Notes under the pieces: model-generated
The model's database searches: none
What the model saw: the letters and a program-made list of their open reading frames with translations, nothing else
What the model was told of the DNA's origin: nothing
Origin: Tetmemena sp. SeJ-2015
Taxonomy: Eukaryota > Ciliophora > Spirotrichea > Sporadotrichida > Oxytrichidae
Assembly: GCA_027382625.1 (NCBI GenBank)
Contig: JAJKFJ010021810.1
Location: 62,001 to 126,000, forward strand
DNA: 64,000 nt
Reading direction: 5' to 3'
Translations under genes and position numbers: made by a program
Part shown: positions 33,704 to 44,475 of the stretch, in pieces
How the letters are laid out: the number at the start of each line of letters is the position of its first letter
How positions within the stretch are numbered: the stretch's first letter is position 1

Positions 33704-36700
33704 ATGCCTCTCCAAATATGCTACAACTGCGAGCTCATCCAACCAAGCTATTGTGAATTAATTCAACCAGAAAAGGAAGATAAGCAAAGATAAAATACCC
33801 AAAGAGTTAAGGGAAATTTCTATCAAAAATAGATGCACTGTTGCTCCAAATAAGGTATTTCTTAATTTATTTTTGAAAGAATCATTCATCACAAAATGAT
33901 TTATTTATTAGCAATAAAAGATTTACAATTAAATCAAAGTTAAAGAGGCAGTTATTTAATTGCGATGATGAGAGTTAACCATCAAGAGCCCTATCAAAAT
34001 AAAAAGACTGACTCGAGTACTTCACAAGAGAACAAAAAGAACTTCAAGACATCCATCTTCCAAAATGGAATCTAAAAAGCTGTTTAAGATGAGATACCTA
34101 GCGCCACCAAAATAAAATCCAATGCTACACACCAACTTCAAATATATATTATGGTTTTATAATTTAGAAGTAGAGTGTGTCAGCGACCAAGAAGAATCAA
34201 GATTTAGCAGGAGGTGCTTATAAATATGATGCGAGGGGTAGTAGGCCAATTCAAGCACAAACTTTAAATCACTCCATTAAAGAGAACAATATTTACTGAG
34301 AGTTTATTTTTAATCAGCATCGACTTGAACTCTATCAAAAGGTAACAATCTCTTGAGTGAAAAAGATAATTGTAGGAAGCTGAAGCAGATAAGAGTTTTC
34401 AGAGACAAGGATATTCAGTGCAACAGCTGTTCAAAGTGATAGAAAACATCAACAGAAACTTAGATGAGAAGTACTTAGACCCAATAGATCAGGTAAGTAG
34501 GATTTACTCCCTCTTCATCAACTTATTAGAAATTGATGAACTATGCCTACGAGGAAAAGTATCAGCAGTTAATGAAATAGCATTAAGTTAAGGAACAACA
34601 CCGACTGGATTTGAAAGAAAAGAGATACTCTCAGTGCCAGTCAAGGAATAAGGAAGGCGTGAACCGTCTAAACTCTAGCTTCGCTGAAAACCGAACGTAG
34701 TTAAACAACACATCTCTATTGTCAAATAAGAAGCCGCGTATTAACCCAAGCTCTTCTTTTGTGAAGCAGAATCCCAATCACTTTCACCAATATATAAGGA
34801 TGTTTTATATACTGCAGCAACAGCTTTGACAACTTTTTCTCCTTCTTAAGGAAGTAAGAGCAACTGGAATCGTTAGCAGAAGAATACAACAGCCTTCAAA
34901 TACTCTGAGTAGCACAACCTGACTCAGTCTCACTTGAAGATACCAGTCTTTGATGGGGAGAGCCAGGCTCTTGGAGCGCCTCACTAATAGACCTATTCTT
35001 AGAGCTAGAGCAACTTCAATTCTAGACCCGAGCTTTTGACAGGATTTAAAGAGAAACAGGAGGCAGCTTTAATTAAAATTCGTTTGCTGCTTCAAAAAAA
35101 TATTCATAATTGAATTTGAAATAAGCTGATATCAATTTAATTTTAGCTCTTTTCAAGATATACTAAGAAGATGATGTTTACGGCAATAATGAGGAATTGA
35201 TAGAGCAGTCGAGGTAGGATTTAGATGTTAGTAGCATAGAGTACATCAACAGTGACAACTTAATTATAGAGGAACGATAGATAAATCCTCAGAGGATGAT
35301 GTCAGCTTTTAAACTCAACCTACCTCAGAAGACTATGATAAAATAGCAGATCAGAGATCTTTCTCAGCAAGTTAGACTACATTTAATTTATCAAAAAATT
35401 CTTTCAATTATGTATACACAAGATTCAAGCCATCGAGCAAGATCAAATCAATAGAGAGGCATAGAATTCAAAAGTAAGACCAAAGTCAGCAGCAGTTGGT
35501 CACACAAGCATTTACAACAGGAGAAAAGATACCAAAGAAAATTTTATACAGAAGCTGGAGAGCTAAGTCATTCCTGGCTCGAGCACTGTGAAGAGTCCTA
35601 ACCATGAGGATGTCTCAGATTAGATAAATAAGTTCTACAAAAACGCAGTTAAGGCCTAGAAAGGAAAAGGCAAATTAAATCAGGCAGATATTTAACCTGA
35701 TGCATCAGATCTAAGCTTCTTGTTTATTTTCCTATGTTAGCTTGCACTACGGCCATCATTTGTTGAAATCTATAGTTACTTACAATTCCTAGAACTATTT
35801 CTAGAAACTTCAACAAGATAGATTCATGAACGAGTTTAACATCAACTAAAGGAATGAGATGTACAAGTAAGTGAGAGACTGCCATGGCTTTAGAAGTAGT
35901 CAAATTGAGAAGGAGTTCTTGAATCTGAAATTCCAGAGGCAACATCATTAGACTCAGCAGCAATAGAAGTATGAGGATGCTGAGAAGGCAAGTGGGAATC
36001 TAAAATACCTGAAGATCAGCAATATGAACTTTGAGAATAAGAAAGAGTGGAAACTTAGCTAGCTGTTGTAAGATAAATAACTTAAGGAATTACAAGACAA
36101 GAAATTTCAATAGCATCAACAGCTACAGTAGAAGAGGAATCCTACTCCTCAAAGAAACAACATTGCATCTAGTGCCTAGGATAATCAGGATAGGAATAGA
36201 GATCATAACAACATACTTGACTTTGCTGAGGATCTCTTTAACTTTTGGGATGAGTAGAAAGAAGGTTTCATCCCAGTTGAGACTTTCAGCAAAGATTTAC
36301 TGTCTCTAGGTTTGGCTCCCAGTAGCGACTTACTTCTCAGAATGATTTCTATTGTCCTAAAAATTCCCTTCAGTCAGATTACAAATTTGAAACTTACCCT
36401 GAAAGACTTTCAGAGATTGAGTAATTCAAGTAGAATGGTTACAAGGATTCTCAAGATACTCAACGAGCAAGTTAAATTTAGACTTGACTAGAGGAAAAAG
36501 ATGAATTCCACTTAGAATAGTGCAGTTGGTCACTCTACTTAGGATGGAGAGGTGACAGTCGATTACCTTCTAAATGGAGGAAACCTTGCAGGCAAAAGTC
36601 CTGCAGGTAAGCATGGTGAAAATTCCTTGGCCAGCACCTACTCATTTTCTAAGAACTACAAGGGAAAGCAAAATAAGTTAAATATCCCCAATCAGAGAGA

Positions 36701-38553
36701 CAGCTCACTCAGCTCACCAAAGAGAGCCAACTAAAAGCATAATAAGTATAAGGGGCTTGACTTTGAGGAAGAGTACTTCCTCGCTTCTATGGAGAAGGAT
36801 ATGCATGATCTAAATCCATTTAATTTCTATTGACACAGACATCTCTCAAGTTAACAACAGACAGAAGATAATTGAGGAGGCTGATGAAGAGCAGGTAGAG
36901 AAAACAAAGAAGAAACTTAAATACCATCATAAACTGCTTATCCTTCACGAGATAGTCAGCGATGTCACTCTATACAAAGATCTTAAAGACGCTGATAACG
37001 CAAATCTTATATTTATAAAGGACTACTAAGAGAAGCTTGGACTCATTAACCAAAGAAGAGATATGATAACCTACTTGAATCAGAAATATGGGTCCGGAGT
37101 GAAAATGTTCCTTGAGATACTTGACCTTTTCAAGGCAAATCCACATCACATCTTGAGCCATCCAAATAGGAAAGTAAAGAAGTTGATCTCTTAGACACTT
37201 GAGAGCTACCTACGAGACAGCTCTTAACCTTTCGATTTTAGAAACGCAAACCTTGGAGACATGAATGATCTCCTGCTGTCATGGTGGGATGAGCTAAGAG
37301 GAGGAACCGATAAGAAGGTTGGCGAGGTCTCAAGAAAAGACTTCATTAAGTTCGCTTTGAAAAAGAGAATCATAGTTGATGAGAAAGAACTAGAAAGCTT
37401 ATTTAAGGACCTCACTGGAGATTAAACTTTGAGTGAGAAGCCTTTCTTAAAGTTGGGGGAGTTCATGAGGATTTTCTTACGCTCTTGTTTTAAAGGTGCC
37501 CTTCAAAACGTATATGACTTCATCGTGAAGTCTAGCATCATCCTAAAGAGTCTACCAATTTCAATTAGAGTTTTGAGCTACCAGAGATAACTTCTTTACG
37601 CGGGCATTGTTTCCATTAGCGATCCTAAGAAGAATAAAAGAGGTCTAGATGGAAAGATTGTCTTGAAGGCCCTTTCAGAAATTTTAAAACCCGATTAGAT
37701 TAAATTCTCTCAGGTGAAGCAACATATGCTTGAGGATTATAAGGAGCTCTAGGTTATGAATCAGTAATCAGATGTACTTATTTTTAAGAAACTCTTATGA
37801 AGCACTCTCACAAATTGAACTCAGAGAAAACTGAAGAAGAGATACTGTTGGATGTGATCGAATCAGATGAAGAAACGGCTTCCTAGACTACTCATTCAAC
37901 TCGCCCTAGAAGTATAATCAATCGATTCACTTCTGCAAATCCTTTCAGGCTAGACGCAGATTCTACCAGACTGACTATTCATTCAGTGGCGAGGGATAAT
38001 CTGCCCTCTCATACTGGGACAGGCTCAGAAGATGGAGATCTCTCTAGTGCTAAGTCTAAGAGAACAGCCTTGAATCTGAAGCAAGTAGAGGTATCCTCCA
38101 CAAACACGAAGTTCATGAATATACAGGAGAGACCTATGAGTTAAGGAGATGTTCTCTTTATACTTTATTTTTCCAGGCAATAGCTTTTACATCACTCAAC
38201 AAAGACTCGGATCATCTTAAAGCATGCAACGAAGAATACTTAAAGCTTAAAAAGAAGAGAACTCTCAAAATGCTTATTAAGATAGCTAGCAAGCTAATAA
38301 GCAAAAGCGCTAATCCTAGAAGTCTTTTGGAAGTATGGGGAAGGGAGAGTTCAATCTCTCGGGGATACCTAAAATTGCTTAAAACTTCAAAGAAGGAGAA
38401 CTTAAAATTATAATTGAAGACAAGTAGACTGCTACTCAAGTTTAGGATCAAAAGTCAGTTTAAAATGCAAAAAGTGGTAAGCTTTTCAATTCAAGGGGAG
38501 CTAGACTAATGTCTGCTCATCCCACTAGAAAAAGAGGAGTTGCTTTAAAATGA
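33704..38553 (+). CDS. Large Gln-rich protein with EF-hand-like segments
   Basis: Roughly 1.4-1.5 kilo-residues. The N-terminal block has paired cysteines (ICYNCELIQPSYCELIQ). Long Gln/Asn/Ser-rich regions follow, and two EF-hand-like helices: LDFAEDLFNFWDEQKEGFIP (about 36215-36280) and DLLLSWWDELRGGTDKKVGE (37260-37325); the Ca-binding positions are degenerate. Introns include GTAACA...TTGTAG near 34340-34375 and GTAAGT...TTATTAG near 34490. Two very short IESs are inferred: AGAG pointers at 34281-34284 and 34299-34302 (18 bp, removes an in-frame TGA) and AAG pointers at 37786-37788 and 37800-37802 (14 bp, restores FKHSHKLNSEKTEEE). Ends RGVALK-TGA, 4 bp before MITE copy 4. Possibly a basal-body or calcium-signalling protein; family not identified. 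Some junctions remain unresolved. Confidence 0.6.
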
Positions 38554-38556
38554 GAT

Positions 38557-38974
38557 TATAGCAGAGAATTTAATGAAAAAGAGAATTAAATTTAATAATT
38601 AAATAAAAAAATTATAATTCCTGGCAGTTGAAGTGTGAGTTTTTGGGTTAAATTTATTACCATTAAATAAAGAATTATATTCTATGAAAATTTCATCCTT
38701 ATACCTTTTTCGTTGCTGGCCTGTGGAGTGAGTTACCTCGGTCATAAGTTTTTTAAACTTGTTTAATTTCTTGGTTCAGAGTCAAAAAAATCAATATCTC
38801 TTCATTGACAACTCCTATCGTAATGACAGAAGAGCAAACTCAACTTATAATTTAAAGAGCTATCGAAAAAGCCGTATATTGGACTAGTTATTTCAAGATT
38901 TAACGGCCAACATTTTGCAACTCTTCATTTATTATTTTAATTTAATTCCCATTTTCATTTAAATTTTAACTATA
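38557..38974 (+). mobile_element. MITE copy 4
   Basis: Starts TATAGCAGAGAATTTAATG and ends AAATTTTAACTATAT; internal block with TTGACAACTCCTATCGTAAT is shared, inverted, with copy 5 at 42.3 kb. Lies exactly between the end of the EF-hand-like gene and the USP copy B. Confidence 0.78.
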
Positions 38975-39058
38975 TTTAGTTATCTAAGTAAATTATTTTT
39001 TAATCCTTTACTTCGAATTAATGGATTTCAGTAGTCGAAGTTAAATTAATTTATCAAA

Positions 39059-40812
39059 ATGTCGAAAACAGGATGTGCAGAGTGCGGATATCTCTATAAT
39101 CATATGATGGGTTGCTCAAATTTTATAAAGGAGCCATAAAATTTGAAAATTGCATCCAATCCTTTTAAGAACGATGTTGGCACTAAGGGCCCTTCAACTC
39201 TTAAAAATAGCCAAACGTATTTTAAAACAAGATTAATTACTTATAGTCTTCAGCAAGATGCAGTAGGAATGCTCAACAAAGAGTCTTCTTTAATTTAAAT
39301 ATGCTCCATTATATATATTCTGATGGATACTTCGGACTGGAGAACGGAAACTAAATCTACAATTGCTACTTGAATGTCATCTTTTAGGTCTTTTGGCAAG
39401 TGGAACATATGCAGAAGCTACTGATAAGGTTTGTTGATAAAGATATCACAGGCTTGAAAGATACGAATCCAAGAGTTTGGGCTCTCTTAGAGGAACTTAA
39501 GAACTTTATAAAAGAAATCAAGCAAGGAAATTCGACAAATCATTTCAGCATAAACAAAGTTAGAAGAGAGCTCTTCAAAGTCTTTTTAATTGTGAAGCAT
39601 GTTTTTTCTTCTTTTACCCTGATCCCTTCTTCGAGTTGAATCAAAAAGGAGATGCGGCTGAAACCTACAGCGTGCTATTGAAGCTTATTCATTAGGTTTA
39701 TGTGTAACCATAGATCCGACAGAAATGCAAAGATTTGGAAAGTTTGTTGGACGCAGCCTGCTCTGAAGAGTTGAATTGCTCCATACACGCAATCTTTCAC
39801 ATTAACGTGGATGAACAAATCTCTTGCAAATGCGGAGGGAGCAAAGTTCCTGTAAAGCTATCACAAAAATAACTTCCTTCAAGTCATCAATGCTTAAGAG
39901 TATCTGCTTAAGATAACTCCCCAAGGAAATGAAGGTCTCTTAATTTTTATGACTACAGTTTTAGGCAAATTAAGTTGAAAGATGTCGCCAAACAGTAAAG
40001 TTATATTAAAAGCTGCGAGAAAAAAACTTGCCCTTACAAAGAGTCTCAAGTCACTTAAATAATCAAGCAGCCATACCCTTACCTATTGACCCTGAACTTA
40101 AATTGGGGTCAGCAAGAGATAAAGAGCATGGATTTGCTTAATCTTTTACTATCTCTGGAAGATGGGATCTCTCCATCGGACCTATTTGAAACTCCACTAA
40201 GTGAAAGCTTTAAGAGCACTTCAAAAAAATACAATCTGAAAGCTCTGGTGTGCTTTCTAGGAGCTCATTATATAGTTTTTCTGAGGAATACTCAAGACTC
40301 AGGATATAGAGCGACTGGCAAAAAGAGCGAGTGGAAGATGATTAGTGATGGTGATATGAACGATTTCCAAAATTGGCTAGAATTAGTTACTCACATGGTT
40401 GACTCAAGGTGCATGCCTACCCTTATTGTTTATGAAGACGTTTCAAGGCAGAGCATAGTAGGGAACAGCTCACTTTTTATTTCCTAAAGTGAAATAGAAA
40501 GTTTAAAATTCAAAGCAATCGATGCTGATTCCATGTTGGATAACTTCCTAGATGATACCATGCTTATAATCGCTTTTTATAAGAGAGCAAGAGGAGATGC
40601 TGAAGTAGATTTAGAAGAGCAGAAGCAGCGAACAGGAATCATATAAAGTCGGCAGTTAAGACTTCAATATGATGGACTAAATGGATGTTGAGGATAAGAA
40701 ACTCAGTCCAGAAAAGAAAAGCAATTCTCACCAAGAGTAAGCAGAGGACTAAAGTTTGTAATTCAAAGCTCTCAATGTCTTGAAGAATCACTCTTTTATT
40801 TTTGAGTCTTGA
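39059..40812 (+). CDS. USP53/54-like peptidase C19 protein, copy B
   Basis: Paralogue of copy A, about half identical by eye. It has an added N-terminal CxxC segment (MSKTGCAECGYLYNHMMGCS), the Cys box GYFGLENGNQIYNCYLNVIF, zinc insert NCSIHAIFHINVDEQISCKC, and His box LVCFLGAHYIVFLRN with WKMISDGDMNDFQNWLELVT and MPTLIVYEDVSRQ. An IES with TTTT pointers (39583-39586 and 39612-39615) lies at the same protein position as in copy A. There is a one-base frame break near 39855 relative to copy A and others near 39290 and 40640, so it is either decaying or carries more IESs than I can define. Tail acidic/Gln-rich to TGA at 40810-40812. A zinc-finger gene follows directly. Confidence 0.65.
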
Positions 40813-43060
40813 AGAAAATTAAGCTACATCTCTAGCAATTCGATATTTACATTTTGGAGTGTAATAAAGTGCAGAGCTCTAATCTGTCTAAATGAGGAAC
40901 ATTGCAGACAATTATATTCTATATCTTTTATAAAATGTAACGAGAGGAATGTATTCTATGAGCAAGGTAATATTCATAAGTACTTGGAGTTGAAAGAAAA
41001 TATAAATGACAGACTTGACAGACTAGGCATGATTCTCTCTACACAGTAAACTTAAATCATTATTGAAAATATAATGATAAATGAATACTCTCGCATACAT
41101 CAAATACTTGGAGATATTAAAATTATGGAATATAACTCTCTTTGTTTACTTGGATGAAATAACTTAAGGGGAGGACTTAGGTGAGAAATTTTGGGAAGAT
41201 ATCCAAACTTTTGCTGAACCATCATCAGACCCTTACAATAGTATGCTTCATATTCCAAAGAGTGATGCTCCCATGAAATAACCTGTCCCTTAAAATGCAG
41301 GTGTGCAATAGCCACCCTAAAAAGAGGAGGAAAAACAATAAGAGCCTTAGAAGCAGAAAGTGACTAAGTGGAGATGCCCTGATTGCAAAACTAGCAACAA
41401 TTTAGAAGAAAGTTGCCCTAAATGTGGAGGCGCAATTAATTTATAATTAGCCACTTGAGAGAAGATATATATTATTTCAAAGACATAGATTTAGAGACAG
41501 TGTTGTTCGAAGAAGAAATCGACGAGAAGAGTAAACAGAATATATAGCAGCCACCTGCCTCTTCTAACTTATCATTAAATATTTTAGTTATCATCCTATT
41601 TATTTTGCTATTTGGATATCATAAAAAGATGAAAGGCAAAGTTAAGTTCCAAAGCCGGTAGAGACATGGAATTGTTAATTTTGCCGAAATGTAAACCCCT
41701 TGAATCCTTAAGACTAAAAGTCAGCTGAGTGCGGGAATTTTAATTTATAATGTTCGATGCAAAAGACTGAACCGAGATGTTTTTGAATTAATCAAGCAAA
41801 CGACGAGCAAATACAACTAACAGCAGTATCAAGACTTGCAAAAGCAAAGCAAGGGAATCAATTAGCAGATCTCCAACATATAGATTGATTAATAGCAACA
41901 CCTGCGCCAGTAATTGATGTCAAACTTAAAATTTTCTGTTTAACGCACCAATTTCCTCAAGGGTGGTGGATAAGTTGACAATATGCCCAATGTGCAAGTA
42001 CACTGCTTATAGCTAAAGATCAGACAGATGCACCCACTGCAACTTTGAAAACAATTAGGAGTGCTACAAGTGCAAGAATTAAACTTACAGCATCCTAAAG
42101 GGAAAGAAATCATTTTACATTTTCCTAGTTTTTAGTTAAGTGCGGCGTGTGCAATTATGGTTAATATTTAAATGAAGATCGTAATTAAATTAAAATAATA
42201 AATGAAGAGTTGTAAAATTTTGGCCGTTAAATTGTGAGCTAAGTAAAGCTCAATATGGGGCTTGTTCGATAACTTATTAAATTATAAGAATAGTTTGTTC
42301 TACTGCCATTACGATAGGAGGCGCATATGAAGAGATTTTGATTTCAAAAACTTCGAACCAACAAATCAGCAAAGTTCAAAAACTTATGACCGAGCTAACT
42401 CGCTACATAGGCCTCCTACGAAGAAGTTACAAGGATCAAAGTTGCTTAGAATTTAATGCTTAATTGAATGATCGTAATTGCAGCCCAACATCTCGCACTT
42501 CTTTATAATTTATTAATTGATTTACTAATTTAATTCTATTTTTTATTAAATTCTCAGCTATATATGCAGGAAGATGCTAACTACAGAAGCTCCAATCCCA
42601 AAAATTAATACAATTAGGCACAGATTTATGATGTCTGCCCTAAGTGCAAGAGACAATCACTATCAATGAGTTAGCAAATGTGCCTCACAATCAACTGTGG
42701 TTATGGAATTTAGCCAGTCAATCATTAGTAGTAGCACAGGAATGAGAGAATTATCAATTATCAGAGAATGGAGCAACCTAAGACAGGTCCTTGTGTGTAA
42801 TGTAAGCTCCACTTCCCAATTGCTAACCAAGAGATATGCGCACAGTGCGACGAAAAGCTAAGGAGAATCAAAAATTAAAAGCCAGCAATGAGTAAGCAAC
42901 TAAGGGAAAGCGGAAAGAAAAAATGTCCAGTCTTATATTTAAAAATAGATAAAATAATATTAAATAATTATAATGTGGACGTATCATAGATTTAGATATA
43001 AGACAATGTCGGTGTGGATTCAGATTTCAATGAAGATATTCTGTTTTATTTTAAGCAATA
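40813..43060 (+). pseudogene. RanBP2-type zinc-finger gene, copy B, split by a MITE
   Basis: Second gene of the USP cluster. Blocks in order: CNERNVFYEQGNIHKYLELK, a WRCPDCKTSNNLEESCPKCG finger (41373-41435), TWNCQFCRNVNPLNPQDQKS (41668-41730), CPMCKYTAYSQRSDRCTHC and ECYKCKNQTYS, then after the MITE YDVCPKCKRQSLSMSQQMC and CVQCKLHFPIANQEICAQC, ending acidic DSDFNEDILFYFKQ. Many CxxC pairs show a multi-zinc protein; RanBP2-type fingers suggest ubiquitin or RNA binding, which would suit the adjacent deubiquitinase-like gene. Extra bases relative to copy C (for example in TGTAATAAAGTGC at 40860) break the frame. A MITE of about 0.4 kb sits inside. Confidence 0.55.
42157..42562 (-). mobile_element. 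MITE copy 5, inside the zinc-finger gene
   Basis: Reverse-orientation match to copy 4, ending ATTAAATTCTCAGCTATAT. Coding sequence for CxxC fingers lies on both sides; copy C at 23.4 kb has no element at the matching place. Confidence 0.78.
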
Positions 43061-43177
43061 ATTATTTCAATTCGTCATTAAATTTTAGCTCTTTTTAATT
43101 AGCACTGAATCTTAAAATGCTGCACTTATCAAGTTAGTGACTGCTTTGCATATATTAGGATTCATCCGAAATTAACC

Positions 43178-43746
43178 TTAAAATATTTTGTAATTGATTA
43201 ATTTAAGAAGGAGTTTCATATAGACGTGGCGATAGAAGAAGAGGTATGCGAAGCGCAGCCACTTCCCATAGAACTCCTCTATAGTAGTGGCGTTCCACCA
43301 ATCTTGGTAGAATTCTCTGTCAGCGTATAGTGTGAGCTCAGAGGCAGCATTTGGGATAGATTCAAAGAGCAGAAAGATAAGGAGGACAGTCATGAGGATG
43401 ATGGACATCTGCAATTTCAAATAAAGCTCTAGTAGGGGCACCTTGAGGTTAGTTTTGAGAACGGGCACTATGTCCTCTGTGAAGACCATGTACATTATGA
43501 ACTAGAAGAGAAAATGAGGTTATAACCTTATAGGTTACAATGTTTGCAAGGCCTGCTAATGAGTGAGCAAGGAAGTAGAGGGGTCTGAAGTTCGATCTCC
43601 TTGGGAAGTTGACTTCATACACCATAGTAGGAGTAATCAGGTAGAGCAAGAAGTCAACTAAGTTTACCTAAAACAAGTTTACTCAAAGCCTTTATTACAT
43701 TGTTTGGGTACAGATGAGGGTTATCATTATCTTCCTTCTTGTTTTT
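43178..43746 (-). CDS. DGAT1-like acyltransferase, central MDS (piece 2)
   Basis: Continuation of the acyltransferase begun at 32.0-32.8 kb. From the A5 pointer (43742-43746): HLYPNNVIKALIDFLLYLIT, PTMVYEVNFPRRSNFRPLYF (DGAT1 has YPDNLTY and YELNFPRS here), SIILMTVLLIFLLFESIPNA and the hallmark LTLYADREFYQDWWNATTIE, which matches the FYxDWWN motif of the family. Two short introns are inferred: 25 bp near 43660-43685 and 25 bp near 43505-43530. The recognisable protein stops after FFYRHVYMKLL, before the helix carrying the catalytic His, so the last MDS (about 120 residues) is outside this window. Minus-strand order here is piece 2 then piece 1. Confidence 0.82.
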
Positions 43747-44087
43747 CTTAGATAAGTTGGTCAAAATGAGTGTAAGAATCAGGAAATAAATAGAGTTGAA
43801 TCAAAATAACTGCATTCTAGAGTCAGGAATGTCCTTGTGAAGATAGTCCCAAGTGTAGAGAGTGAACAGAAGAGGAGTTCCTATCAAGAATCCAGTCAAG
43901 ACGATTGTGTTCCTCGTTTCATTGGAGAAAGGCTAGTACTTCTGTTAAATGAAGGACCAAATAGTGGCGACTATTTGTGCTTTGAAAAGGTGGCAAGAGT
44001 AAACGTTCAAGCTCATTATCTAAAAGGAAAATTAATGAAAAACTACCATACCATAATCAGCTCTTAAAATGTTCATAAATGACATTC
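43747..44087 (-). other. Membrane-protein-like ORF remnant upstream of the DGAT1-like piece
   Basis: Minus-strand frame reads KAQIVATIWSFIQQ, TGFLIGTPLLFTLYTWDYLH, an in-frame TGA, then FLILTLILTNLSKKN up to the pointer. Hydrophobic and protein-like, but broken by the TGA and not required for the acyltransferase if the pointer join is right. Could be a paralogous MDS fragment or chance. Confidence 0.35.
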
Positions 44088-44475
44088 TTGATTTTTAATC
44101 TAGAATAAAATAGAATTTATAAGCACTTATTACAGTACTAATGCTGATTCATCCTATGTAAATTTTTCAATTTAAATATCAGAAAATATTTTTTTTATTC
44201 CCACTAGAAAAAATAAATTTGTATATATTTAAAATAAGAATAATTAACTTTATTCTTTTACATAGGATAATAACTGATTTTCTAATTCAGTACGATAAGT
44301 GCTGTTTTAAGAAATTGATTATTAATTATATTCCTAAAATTTTACTTTACTTTACTTTACTTACTTTAACTTTATTCTTAAACGATTTCATTAATTTTGA
44401 ACTTATTTAATTACCTTTAGTTCAAAATTGAAATATAGGAGGAAAAACTATCATAAATATTAATTTTAGACTATA

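Noticed and set aside
39059..43060. A single fused USP plus zinc-finger protein
   Set aside because: A TGA in the Gln-rich frame at 40810-40812 and the separate occurrence of each gene in copies A and C argue for two genes, although a fusion after unseen excisions is not excluded.
43700..43990. Joining the DGAT1-like pieces through AAGAAAAACAAG or CACAAATA repeats
   Set aside because: The shared 12-mer and the 8-mer (12-kb copy) both give the wrong frame and early stops. The A5 join is in frame.
44330..44375. TTTACTTTAC tandem repeat as a telomere remnant
   Set aside because: The unit is a short AT-rich microsatellite unlike the G4T4 repeat expected in this group.
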